Of a stretch of DNA of 64,000 bases, positions 41,901 to 49,437 are shown one piece after another. Location: contig JAQSDB010000011.1 in the NCBI GenBank assembly GCA_029945725.1, positions 434,001 through 498,000 of the forward strand, in the 5' to 3' direction. Made by a program: the position numbers and the translations under genes. A model generated the notes under the pieces. It saw only the letters and a program-made list of their open reading frames with translations. It did not search any database and was not told where the DNA came from. This DNA comes from a bacterium. Lineage in GTDB: Bacteria; Pseudomonadota; Gammaproteobacteria; Pseudomonadales; Moraxellaceae. Positions within the stretch are counted from its first letter, which is position 1; each line of letters begins with the position of its first letter.

Positions 41901-42095
41901 GTGCGCCGTTTCCGCCCCATCATGCTCACCGCAGCGGCTGCCGTGCTGGCCATGATTCCCCTGCTGCACAGTGCCTTCTGGGGCCCGATGGCCGCCGCCA
42001 TCATGGGCGGCCTGCTGGTAGCCACCGCGCTGACGCTGCTCAGCCTGCCCGCCATGTACGCCGCCTTTTTCAAGGTGAAAAAGGACGAGTCCTGA
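38979..42095 (+). CDS. RND efflux pump inner-membrane transporter
   Basis: A 1038-aa AcrB-superfamily (HAE1) proton antiporter. TM1 (AITFYLLIVLLFTGSAAYFQLG) precedes a large periplasmic porter loop. The TM4 proton-relay aspartates are present in LGLLVDDAIIIIEMTVRK. A second periplasmic loop and the C-terminal bundle (GIIALNGMIIRNSVILIDQ) follow. The closest recognisable type is the TriC/VexF-like branch rather than AcrB itself. The substrate cannot be inferred. It ends the tetR-MFP-RND operon, followed by a terminator. Confidence 0.92.
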   Translation: MNAKAPKKAATPGKLDRFNLSRVAIENPAITFYLLIVLLFTGSAAYFQLGQDEDPPFTFRVMVLRTFWPGATAMQMAQQVSDPLEKTLQETPNVDRIRSYSKPGETTIFMELKDSTPPKDVPNIWYTVRKKVGDMRSRLPQGVQDPVFNDEFGDVYGVIYALSADGFSQAELRNYADLIRQQLLLVPDVAKVELLGLQQEKVYVEISQQKLARLGIDMRDVITALNDQNAVDFAGELHTQNDNIQVRVGKQFSNMDELRALSLRFNNRTFRLGDIAKIKRDYQNPPAPKVRYNGTEVTALAISMAKGGDIIRLGDNLKKATTQLRASLPAGIELQQIQDQPANVSLSVHEFLRVLAEALIIVLGVSFLSLGLHRNPWRIDTRPGLVVALSIPTVLAATFLVMNWTHIDLHKISLGSLIIALGLLVDDAIIIIEMTVRKLEEGYDRLRASTYAFTATAMPMLTGTLITAAGFLPIGLARSGVGEYTFAIFAVTTAALLISWFVSIYFVPFLGYKLLKEHPGSGHAEVFDTPFYRRVHGVVEACVRHRWITIGATLFAMALGMVGMQVVEKQFFPDSSRPEIIVDLWLPEGSSFVASENMAKKVEARLEKIKGITSVATFVGSGVPHFYLPLEQIFPQNNVSQLIVLPASHDDRERIRQALPALMAQEFPEIRTRVQLLPNGPPVTYPVMFRVMGPDPVAVRTLAEKVKVQLHADADMRGINDNWNEDIKVFRLDVDQARARALGVSSTALAGAGETILSGLPIGQYRENNRLIGIVLRQPEAERNSLTALSSAYLPTASGVSIPFSQVGHAHLGWEPGVIWRQNGNFAITVQGDVREGIQGTTVALRLNQKMDSLRATLPPGYLIEIAGTVAESSKGTSSISANVPLMLFIIFTLLMLQLRSFSRSLLVFLTGPLGLIGATLTLLVLSKPMGFVATLGIIALNGMIIRNSVILIDQIEQDIAAGTDRWTAVVDAAVRRFRPIMLTAAAAVLAMIPLLHSAFWGPMAAAIMGGLLVATALTLLSLPAMYAAFFKVKKDES

Positions 42096-42168
42096 TGCCC
42101 TGGCCCTTGCCGCGACGAGCCTGTTCTTTCAGGTGATCGCTCAGGGCCGTGTCCCGGAACCGCACGCA

Positions 42169-42205
42169 GCATAAAAAATCCCGGCAATGCCGGGATTTTT
42201 TATGC
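42169..42205. terminator. Bidirectional terminator between RND pump and miaE
   Basis: A perfect inverted repeat of 18 bp (42169-42186 with 42188-42205), core AAAAAATCCCGGC/GCCGGGATTTTTT, between convergent genes. Confidence 0.9.
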
Positions 42206-42227
42206 ACCAGAACCACCAGCACCCGTT

Positions 42228-42851
42228 TCAAGCGCCGGCTGCAGGCAGCAGCGGCAAAGGCCCGCTGTGAAACCGCACCTCGGTATCCGGTGCTTCAATC
42301 AGCTCGCGTTCAATCTCGCGAAAAAACGCAACGCGCGGCTCGATCGGCTCGGGCGAATACTGTTGTGCAAGGCTCAGGTAATATTCGAAGTGCCGTGCTT
42401 CGGAGCGCAGCAAAAAAGTGTAGAAGCGCGCCAGCTCTTCATCCAGATGCGGGGCAATCACGGCAAAGCGCTCGCAGGAACGCGCCTCCACAAAAGCACC
42501 GACAATGAGAATATCCACCAGATGCCCGGGCTCGCCATGGCGCACATGCGTGCGCAGGCCTGCGGCATAACGGGCCGCGGACACCGGCCGGTAGCTGATG
42601 CCGCGCGCCTGCATGATCGCCAGCACCTGTTCGTAATGCAGCATCTCCTCGCGGATCAGCTGCGCCAGCAGGGTCTGCAGCTCGGGATAGGCGTTGTAGC
42701 GGAAGAGCAGGTTCATGGCCGTGCTCGCCGCCTTCTTTTCACAGTTGGCATGATCCTGCAGCAGCAGCGGCAGATCACGCACCGCCCCTTCCACCCAGCG
42801 TGCAGGCGTTGGACAGGCCAGAAAGGCAAGGACAGGCTGAAGAAACTCCAC
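42228..42851 (-). CDS. miaE: tRNA 2-methylthio-N6-isopentenyladenosine-37 hydroxylase
   Basis: MiaE is a diiron monooxygenase that hydroxylates the isopentenyl group of ms2i6A37 in tRNAs. The ferritin-like motifs are visible (DHANCEKKAAS, REEMLHYEQV, EARSCERF, SEARHFEYY). I chose GTG 42851 (207 aa): it has GGAG with a 6-base spacer and gives the family N-terminus EFLQPVLAFLACPTPARW. The ATG at 42884 is the tail of a TATAAT box and would lie upstream of the transcript start. Confidence 0.88.
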   Translation of the reverse strand: MEFLQPVLAFLACPTPARWVEGAVRDLPLLLQDHANCEKKAASTAMNLLFRYNAYPELQTLLAQLIREEMLHYEQVLAIMQARGISYRPVSAARYAAGLRTHVRHGEPGHLVDILIVGAFVEARSCERFAVIAPHLDEELARFYTFLLRSEARHFEYYLSLAQQYSPEPIEPRVAFFREIERELIEAPDTEVRFHSGPLPLLPAAGA

Positions 42852-42882
42852 AAACGGCTCCGGAGCACAGGAAAGGGCCCGC

Positions 42883-42912
42883 ATTATAGCGACGCCATTT
42901 GCAGGCCCCCAA
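42883..42912 (-). promoter_or_regulatory. miaE promoter
   Basis: On the minus strand a perfect -10 TATAAT (42883-42888) and a weak -35 TTGGGG (42907-42912) have an 18-bp spacer. The expected transcript start near 42876 leaves about a 25-base leader with GGAG before GTG 42851. Confidence 0.6.
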
Positions 42913-43010
42913 GCCATTCAGGCAAGGCGCCGGCAAACGGGTTGGTCTGACCCGGCTATTCCACTATCCTTGGCGCCTCGCTTTTTCTGCGCAGGCAGCC
43001 AATCAACAAC

Positions 43011-43943
43011 ATGAACGACATCACCACCATCCCGCCCGTGACGCTTTCCCTTTCAGACAAGATACTGCTGGGATTCCTGCGCTTCCTCAGCCGCCTGCCA
43101 CTGGAATGGCTGCAGGGGTTTGGCGGTGCCGTGGGACGCCTGCTGTCACGCCTGACCTTTGTCAAAACCTGCCAGGTGGTGCGGCGCAATCTTGAGCTTT
43201 GTTTTCCGGGAAAAAGTGAAGAGTGGTACCGGCAAACCGTGCGGGACAATCTTGCCAATACCGGAATGGTGGCGATGGAGTTCCTCAAAACCTGGGGCAT
43301 GCCAACGGAGTACAGTGTCGGGCAGATCAACCGCGTGCATAACGAGCATGTCTTTCATGAGGCGCTGGCCGGGGGCAAGGGCACCATCGGCATCATCCCG
43401 CACTTCGGCAACTGGGAGTTCATGAATGCCTGGGTCAACCAGCACACGGGCCCCATCATCATGTACAAGCCGGGCAAGCATAAAGCCGTGGATGAAATGG
43501 TGCGCAACGCACGTGGCCGCCTGCGCGCCACCATGGTGGCCACCGATGAGCGCGGCGTGAAAACCATCTTCAAGGGACTCAGGCAGAACGGCTTTTGCGC
43601 CATTCTTCCCGATCATGTGCCGCACGATAACGGCGGCATCTTTTCCCCCTTCTTCGGCATCTCCACCTGGACCGGTGTCATCGTGCCCAAGCTGGTCGGC
43701 CGCACCGGCTGCAATGTCATCATGATGTGCTGCGAACGCTGCAGCGATGGGCCCGGCTTTGAAATCACCTTCACCAAACCGGACCCTGAGATCTACAGCA
43801 CGGATATCGCCGTATCCACCGCGGCCATGAACCGTTCCATAGAAACCATGATCCGCACCGATCCCGCGAATTACCAGTGGACCTACAAGCGCTTCAAGAA
43901 AAATGAAACGCTGGGCGATCCTTACAGCAATATCCGGTTATAA
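43011..43943 (+). CDS. Lipid A / phospholipid acyltransferase, LpxL/HtrB family
   Basis: A 310-aa inner-membrane-associated acyltransferase. It has an N-terminal hydrophobic region (ILLGFLRFLSRLPLEWLQGFGG), the HxxxxE catalytic motif (H131 to E136 in PHFGNWE), and the downstream signatures GFCAILPDHVPHDNGGIFSPFFG and YQWTYKRFK, as in late lipid A acyltransferases. Which acyl chain or acceptor is used cannot be read from sequence; a paralogue role outside lipid A, such as ornithine lipid or exopolysaccharide acylation, is possible. It is monocistronic. Confidence 0.86.
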   Translation: MNDITTIPPVTLSLSDKILLGFLRFLSRLPLEWLQGFGGAVGRLLSRLTFVKTCQVVRRNLELCFPGKSEEWYRQTVRDNLANTGMVAMEFLKTWGMPTEYSVGQINRVHNEHVFHEALAGGKGTIGIIPHFGNWEFMNAWVNQHTGPIIMYKPGKHKAVDEMVRNARGRLRATMVATDERGVKTIFKGLRQNGFCAILPDHVPHDNGGIFSPFFGISTWTGVIVPKLVGRTGCNVIMMCCERCSDGPGFEITFTKPDPEIYSTDIAVSTAAMNRSIETMIRTDPANYQWTYKRFKKNETLGDPYSNIRL

Positions 43944-43947
43944 ATCC

Positions 43948-43989
43948 TGAGCATAAAAAAGCCGGCATACGCCGGCTTTTTTATGCTCA
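43948..43989. terminator. Bidirectional terminator after the acyltransferase gene
   Basis: A perfect 19-bp stem (43948-43966 with 43971-43989) with loop ATAC, core AAAAAAGCCGGC/GCCGGCTTTTTT, between convergent genes. Confidence 0.92.
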
Positions 43990-44019
43990 ATCATTCAACG
44001 ATGAGCCATTCGTTCGCGC

Positions 44020-44310
44020 TCATTCCTTGAACTTTGCCGCCGCTTCGTTGAACGATGCCTTGATGGACTTCCATGCAGACTCCACGCCCTTCAGCACGGC
44101 GCCCCATGCTTCATCGCTGGCCTGGGCCAGTTGTGCAAAGGTGGTGACTGCTTCCTGCAACTTGACATCGAGTTCATCCACCCGCTTGTGCAGGTCGGCG
44201 CGGGCCTCGGCCCTGGCTTCATCGGCCTTGGCGCGCAAACGCGAAATTTCCTTGCTCCACTCATCCAGCTGCGTCTGATACGTCTGTTTGAGGTTTTCCT
44301 TGTCTTTCAT
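44020..44310 (-). CDS. Small helical (coiled-coil) protein of unknown function
   Basis: A 96-aa, highly charged protein without signal peptide or membrane segment. Residues 1-60 are heptad-like and rich in Glu/Lys/Arg/Ala (QLDEWSKEISRLRAKADEAR). The C-terminus is amphipathic (WGAVLKGVESAWKSIKASF). It resembles small phasin-like or stress-related helical proteins in composition only, so I do not assign a function. GGAGAGCGCC precedes the ATG. Its promoter shares a 20-bp motif with the glucan synthase gene. Confidence 0.75.
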   Translation of the reverse strand: MKDKENLKQTYQTQLDEWSKEISRLRAKADEARAEARADLHKRVDELDVKLQEAVTTFAQLAQASDEAWGAVLKGVESAWKSIKASFNEAAAKFKE

Positions 44311-44348
44311 GGCGCTCTCCTTGAACCGAATACGTCGGTAACGGGGGC

Positions 44349-44389
44349 ATCATAGGCCTTGCCAGTGACATGTAATTGATCTGGGACAA
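44349..44389 (-). promoter_or_regulatory. Promoter of the small helical protein with shared 20-bp motif
   Basis: On the minus strand TTGTCCCAGATCAATTACAT (44370-44389) lies 15 bp from a good -10 TATGAT (44349-44354), about 40 bases upstream of the start codon. The same motif and spacing occur upstream of the glucan synthase gene. No consensus -35 is present, which suits an activator-dependent promoter. Confidence 0.5.
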
Positions 44390-44528
44390 GGCCGCAGGAC
44401 AAGCCCGAAAAACCCGGGCTTCCGGGCGATTTAAAACCGTGGAGCACGCCACTCGCGATACTCAAGGACAGCAACAGCGCTGTCTCGCCGGTCACGCATC
44501 AGGCCTTTATTGCACCGGAGGCAAGGGA

Positions 44529-45284
44529 TCAGCGCGCCACCATGCCGCCATCCACCGCCAGTGCCTGGCCGGTAATGAAACTGGCCTGGCTGGAACAAAG
44601 CCAGACGACCGTATCGGCGATTTCCTGCGGCGTTCCCATGCGATTCATGGGATGCATCGCCGCAAACTGTTTTTCAGTGGCGGGATCTTTCTGCGTGATG
44701 CGGTCAATCATTTCCGTTTTGATGGCGCCAGGACAAACCGCATTGACGCGGATACCGGCCTCGGCATATTCAAGCGCACACCCGCGAGTCAGCTGAACAA
44801 CGCCGCCTTTTGAGGCGCAATACGCCGGCAAGCCGGCAAAACCGACCAGCCCTGCCACCGAGGCCATGTTGACGATGGCACCACGCTTGCGCGGCAGCAT
44901 CAGTTTTATCTGCTCCTGCAGGCAGACAAACAGGCCGCGCAGGTTGATGGCGATGACGCGGTCAAAATTCTCCAGCGAGCAGTCGGCCGTTGCCCCCTGC
45001 TCACCTTCAATACCCGCGTTGTTGCATGCCGCATCCAGTCGCCCGAAGGTGTCTTTAATGTGCTGGTGCAAGGCAATGACATCATCGGCATTACCGATAT
45101 CCGTCCTGATGAAAACTGCCTGCCCCCCCAGCTTGCGGATACGCTCGACCGCTTGCGGGCCACGAACATCATCGCGATCCGCCAGCACCACCTGACAACC
45201 CGCGCGGGCAAAAGCCAGCGCCGTTTCCAGCCCGATTCCTGTCGCCGCTCCCGTGACCAGGGCAACAGCATCTTTCTTGAACAT
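44529..45284 (-). CDS. SDR family oxidoreductase
   Basis: A 251-aa classical short-chain dehydrogenase. The NAD(P)-binding motif TGAATGIG (residues 11-18), the structural CNNAGIEG and the catalytic YCASKGG are present. The C-terminal signature is SSQASFITGQALAVDGG. The acidic LADRDD after the second strand suggests NAD(H) preference. AAGGAG lies 7 bases upstream of ATG 45284 (ATG 45287 is adjacent). The open frame to 45458 overlaps a neighbour and looks non-native. Substrate unknown. Confidence 0.9.
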   Translation of the reverse strand: MFKKDAVALVTGAATGIGLETALAFARAGCQVVLADRDDVRGPQAVERIRKLGGQAVFIRTDIGNADDVIALHQHIKDTFGRLDAACNNAGIEGEQGATADCSLENFDRVIAINLRGLFVCLQEQIKLMLPRKRGAIVNMASVAGLVGFAGLPAYCASKGGVVQLTRGCALEYAEAGIRVNAVCPGAIKTEMIDRITQKDPATEKQFAAMHPMNRMGTPQEIADTVVWLCSSQASFITGQALAVDGGMVAR

Positions 45285-45427
45285 CATCCAGCTCCTTCTG
45301 CAGACGGTTTTCATGGCGGGTGAAAAAAGGCAGCAAGACGCCCTCTTCAACCCGGTGTAATTTTTCATGCGGCTAATTCTTGAGCTTAAGCCCCATTCCC
45401 CGGGCCGCTTATGACGGCGGTCAATAA

Positions 45428-45814
45428 TCAAGGGCCTGATGCACGAAACAGCCAGCAAGCAGACCCAGCAACGCTTACCGCCCAGATGACAACAATGACG
45501 GCAGCCGCCACCTTGCTCACCGGTTGCGCAGCGGCCTCGCTTGCCCGTGCACGGCTGGCCTCAATGACCTCTGCCGGCGTGAGCCGGATGACCAGGATAA
45601 TGCCCAGCGGCAACAGGATCACATCATCAAGATAGCCAAGGACAGGAATGAAGTCCGGAATAAGGTCGATCGGGCTCAGCGCATATGCCGCAATGGCAAG
45701 TGCCAGCAGCCGGACGAAAAAGGGGGTTCGCGGATCGCGCGCCGCAAAGTACACCGTCATCGCATCGTGCCTGATGCGTCCTGCCGCTTCCTGCAGCTTG
45801 ATCAGTACACTCAT
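45428..45814 (-). CDS. YkvA-like (DUF1232) small membrane protein
   Basis: A 128-aa protein with the DUF1232 core (ALAIAAYALSPIDLIPDFIPVLGYLDD) and three hydrophobic stretches, the last near the C-terminus (KVAAAVIVVIWAVSVAGSACWLF). Members are found widely, but their function is not established. ATG 45814 is preferred over GTG 45820. It lies upstream of the SDR gene on the same strand with a 143-base gap. Confidence 0.82.
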   Translation of the reverse strand: MSVLIKLQEAAGRIRHDAMTVYFAARDPRTPFFVRLLALAIAAYALSPIDLIPDFIPVLGYLDDVILLPLGIILVIRLTPAEVIEASRARASEAAAQPVSKVAAAVIVVIWAVSVAGSACWLFRASGP

Positions 45815-45952
45815 GGGCACCCAGTACCCGCATTCAGGAAAAAAACCGGCCAGGTTCCGGGAGTCGCACGATACGGGATGGCAAGGCGATGCACGATGCG
45901 CGCAGCTACAAGCCGTTGCGCCTTGAGCAGATCGTTATGCGCCGCTCTGGAA

Positions 45953-47020
45953 TCAGTCATCTTCAAGGTCTTTCTTTGCGGACTTCATGAAACGACCGAA
46001 GTCCCTGTCCTTCTTTCTCTTCTCGGCATGGGACATCCGGTAATGCTCGGACTCCTGCCTTAATTTCACGAAATTATCGTAGTGGTCAGTACTGATCTGG
46101 CCGCTGTCCAGCGCATCCCGTACCGCACAGCCCGGCTCACTGGTGTGCGAGCAATCCCTGAAGCGACACTGCGATGCGAGTGCCAGGATATCCGGGTAAC
46201 CCGCCTCGATTCCGCCCTCGGCACCGACCACACCGAACTCCCGCATGCCGGGGTTGTCTATGACCATCGCACCGTTTTCAAGGAGAATGAGCTCTCTTCT
46301 AACGGTGGTGTGGCGCCCCTCACCGCTCCCGCTGACATCGCCGGTCTCATGGACACCACGGCCGGCCAGGGCATTGATGATCGTGCTCTTGCCAACGCCG
46401 GAAGAACCGACAAGGCAATAGGTCTTGCCCGGAGCGAGGATGCTCCTCAGGCTGTCGACGCCTTCTTTCGAGACATTGCTCAAAGCCAGCACAGGCTCCG
46501 TAATACCGGCGCGCCGGATCTCATCCAGCTGGGCCGCCAGAACATCCGGCGCGACCAGATCAGTCTTTGTCAGCAGGATTAACGGCATGGCACCGCCATC
46601 CTTCACCATGACCAGATAGCGCTCCAGCCTCTTGAGGTTGAAGTCGTAATGGCAGGACTGGACGACAATGACAACATCCACATTGGCCGCAATCATCTGG
46701 TATTCAGCAGAGTCACCAGGCGCCCTGCGCCGAAGGCATGTTTTCCGGTCGAGCATTGCATGAACCATTCCGAACAGGTCATGGGCGGACTTCTCCACGC
46801 AAACCCAGTCACCCACGCAGGGCCGTTGCAGCGCGCTGCCTGATTCATGCAGGTACTTTCCGGAAAGCCGGGCCCGAAAAGAACCCGCCTCCCCCACCAG
46901 CAAGAGCTGGTCACGGTCAACCGCCGCAACGCGTGCCATGACGTCACTCGCACCACAATGGCAGGATTGCAATGCAAACCATTCGTTCCAGCCCAGGGAT
47001 TCCAGCGCAAGTCCTGTCAT
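45953..47020 (-). CDS. rsgA: Ribosome small subunit-dependent GTPase A (RsgA/YjeQ family)
   Basis: A circularly permuted GTPase of 355 aa that releases assembly factors from the 30S subunit in known members. The motif order is permuted: G4 LLTKTDL, then G1 GSSGVGKSTIINAL, then G3 IDNPGMREFG. An OB-like N-domain precedes, and a zinc knuckle (CRFRDCSHTSEPGCAV) follows. I chose ATG 47020 (MTGLALESLGWNEWF), with GGGAAACAGGC before it. It could be a paralogue, since many genomes carry a second RsgA near orn; that cannot be tested here. Confidence 0.88.
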   Translation of the reverse strand: MTGLALESLGWNEWFALQSCHCGASDVMARVAAVDRDQLLLVGEAGSFRARLSGKYLHESGSALQRPCVGDWVCVEKSAHDLFGMVHAMLDRKTCLRRRAPGDSAEYQMIAANVDVVIVVQSCHYDFNLKRLERYLVMVKDGGAMPLILLTKTDLVAPDVLAAQLDEIRRAGITEPVLALSNVSKEGVDSLRSILAPGKTYCLVGSSGVGKSTIINALAGRGVHETGDVSGSGEGRHTTVRRELILLENGAMVIDNPGMREFGVVGAEGGIEAGYPDILALASQCRFRDCSHTSEPGCAVRDALDSGQISTDHYDNFVKLRQESEHYRMSHAEKRKKDRDFGRFMKSAKKDLEDD

Positions 47021-47130
47021 GCCTGTTTCCCGAAAATATTTCTCATGACCACACCATGGCGGGCGCATAACGCCAGAGCCAGAAGCGCGGATCGTCAGCG
47101 CTGTCGCGCCTGCAGCGAATGGTTAGCCGC

Positions 47131-47418
47131 TCATTCAGCGCTCTCAAACTCAATACCGCCGATATATTTAGTGATCTTGTTATAAGTCCAGCACCACGCC
47201 GCCGTCATCAGGTATCCAAAGACCAGATAGAAGAACGGCATGGCAGCCATGAATACATAGGGTGGCTCCATAGGGTGGCCATGAGCATCAACACCCGGGC
47301 CAACGGCCGACATAACAAGCAGCATTGGCACGAAAATGACAAGGGACATGAGAAACATCAGAACAGCAAAGACCTTGGCTGTTTGATGCGTAGAGAATGA
47401 CTTTATCTGGATCTTCAT
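47131..47418 (-). CDS. Small membrane protein of unknown function
   Basis: A 95-aa protein with two predicted transmembrane segments (VFAVLMFLMSLVIFVPMLLVM and FMAAMPFFYLVFGYLMTAAWCW) joined by a short His/Pro-containing loop. A basic N-terminus (MKIQIKSFSTHQTAKV) suggests a cytoplasmic N-terminus. GGGAGAG lies 3 bases upstream of the ATG. No function is recognised. The flanking gap 47419-47653 holds nothing I can identify. Confidence 0.72.
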   Translation of the reverse strand: MKIQIKSFSTHQTAKVFAVLMFLMSLVIFVPMLLVMSAVGPGVDAHGHPMEPPYVFMAAMPFFYLVFGYLMTAAWCWTYNKITKYIGGIEFESAE

Positions 47419-47653
47419 GATCTCTCCCGGGATGCTGGTAGCGCGACTAACGTTAACTGGACATACAAAGTGGCACCAAAAAAAATGCCGCTGGATGCAT
47501 CGCAAAAGGCATCGACCCTGCCTGCCGCAGCAACAGAGGATAGCCGTCATTCAAGTATCCGGCGGATATCTGCCTGTCCGTAATTTCAGAAAACTTCAAA
47601 ACAGAATAATCAGGGCCTGACTTTTACTGCCGGCCCGTTGCAAAACGCGGCCC

Positions 47654-49315
47654 TTATGTGCGGGGCTCGCGCCGCTGGCGATAATGCCGGATCAGTGCGT
47701 TGGTGGAACTGTCGTGGGCAAGCAGTGGCTCGCTTGTGCTGGCGAGGTCGGCCTCTGTGCTCATCGCCAGTGATTTGCCGAGCTCGACCCCCCACTGATC
47801 GAATGAATCGATATTCCAGATCACGCCTTGCACGAACACGCTGTGTTCATAGAGCGCGACCAGCGTGCCCAGCGCGTGCGGGGTCAGTCGCTCGGCGAGG
47901 ATGGTATTGCTGGGCCGGTTACCCTCGAAGGTGCGGTGCGGCACCAGCGCAGCAGGTATGCCGTCGATTTTCGCCTCCTCGGCCGTCTTGCCAAACGCCA
48001 GCGCCTCGCCCTGTGCAAACAGGTTGGCCATCAGCACATCGTGTTGCCCGCCCAGCCGGTTCAGCGGCTGGCAAAAACCGATGAAGTCGCAGGGGATCAG
48101 GTGCGTGCCCTGGTGCAGCAACTGGTAAAACGAATGCTGGCCGTTGGTGCCGGGCGCACCCCAGAAAACCGGCCCGGTCGGGTAATCGACCCGGGCGCCG
48201 TCAACCGTGACGTGCTTGCCGTTGCTCTCCATCGCCAGTTGCTGCAGGTAAGCCGGAAAGTGTTTGAGGTATTGCTCATAGGGCAACACGGCGAGCGTTG
48301 CGGCACCGAGAAAATTATTGTTCCAGAGTGCCAGCAGGCCGTGCAGCACCGGCAGGTTTTTCTCGAAGGGAGCGACGCGGAAATGTATGTCCATGTCATG
48401 AAATCCGGCGAGCATGGCACGGAAATGCTCCGGCCCGATCGCCAGCATGGTCGAGAGCCCGATGGCCGAATCCATCGAGTAACGCCCTCCTACCCAGTCC
48501 CAGATACCGAACATGTTGCCGGCATCAATGCCGAAGCTGACGACCTCTGCCTCGTTGGTCGACACCGCGACAAAATGTCTGGCCAGTGCAGTCTCGTCAT
48601 TGTCCATCGCGTGCAGGCACCAGGCGCGTGCGGCATGCGCATCGGCCAGCGTCTCCTGCGTAGTGAAGGTTTTCGAGCAGACCACGAAAAGCGTTTCGGT
48701 AGGATCGAGATCGCGCACCGCTTCGATGAAATCGGTGCCGTCGACATTGGAGACAAAACGGAAACTCATGTCACGCCGGCTGTAATGGCGCAACGCGTCA
48801 AAGGCCATGACCGGGCCAAGGTCGGAGCCGCCAATACCGATATTGATGACATTGCGAATGCGTTTGCCGCTGTAGCCGGTCCATACGCCGCTGCGCACGA
48901 GCTCGCAAAATGCGGCCATGCGCTCAAGCACGGCATGCACATCCGCCACCACGTCCCTGCCGTTGACAAGAATGTGCTCGCCTGCGGTTGCGCGCAGCGC
49001 CGTGTGCAACACCGCGCGCTGCTCGGTGACATTGACCAGTTCGCCGCGAAACATGGCCTCGATACGTGCGCGCAAACCGCAGGCATCGGCCAGCTCCAGC
49101 AACAGGCGCAGTGTCTCGCCGGTAACACGCTGTTTGGCATAATCGAGATAGAGCCCGGCAGCCGTGACATGCAAACGCTCTCCGCGGGCAGGATCACGCT
49201 CGAAAAGTTCGCGCAGGTGGAGCGGAACGATCTTTTCGGCATGCGCCTGCAGCGCCAGCCATTGCGGGCGACTGGTGAGGGCAACGGAAGATCGCTCAGA
49301 AAAAGATGGCGGCAT
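47654..49315 (-). CDS. pgi: Glucose-6-phosphate isomerase
   Basis: Pgi interconverts glucose-6-phosphate and fructose-6-phosphate. The 553-aa protein has the sugar-phosphate motif [20 protein letters not shown], the catalytic segments [10 protein letters not shown] and [11 protein letters not shown], the [12 protein letters not shown] histidine region, and the C-terminal signature [11 protein letters not shown] with its lysine. ATG 49315 gives the usual N-terminus; the open frame to 49417 is not family sequence. It lies 122 bases downstream of the glucan synthase gene on the same strand, which may link hexose phosphate supply to glucan synthesis. Confidence 0.95.
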   Translation of the reverse strand: MPPSFSERSSVALTSRPQWLALQAHAEKIVPLHLRELFERDPARGERLHVTAAGLYLDYAKQRVTGETLRLLLELADACGLRARIEAMFRGELVNVTEQRAVLHTALRATAGEHILVNGRDVVADVHAVLERMAAFCELVRSGVWTGYSGKRIRNVINIGIGGSDLGPVMAFDALRHYSRRDMSFRFVSNVDGTDFIEAVRDLDPTETLFVVCSKTFTTQETLADAHAARAWCLHAMDNDETALARHFVAVSTNEAEVVSFGIDAGNMFGIWDWVGGRYSMDSAIGLSTMLAIGPEHFRAMLAGFHDMDIHFRVAPFEKNLPVLHGLLALWNNNFLGAATLAVLPYEQYLKHFPAYLQQLAMESNGKHVTVDGARVDYPTGPVFWGAPGTNGQHSFYQLLHQGTHLIPCDFIGFCQPLNRLGGQHDVLMANLFAQGEALAFGKTAEEAKIDGIPAALVPHRTFEGNRPSNTILAERLTPHALGTLVALYEHSVFVQGVIWNIDSFDQWGVELGKSLAMSTEADLASTSEPLLAHDSSTNALIRHYRQRREPRT

Positions 49316-49437
49316 AAGTTTCTCGTTGCAGGCATGGCAGACAACTGTCCGCGCATTGCGTTTGCTGGCATGGACATTTGCTGCTGTTGCCGGAATGCAG
49401 GCCGGAATCCCCGACAAGGAAACGGCACGCCATGGCG

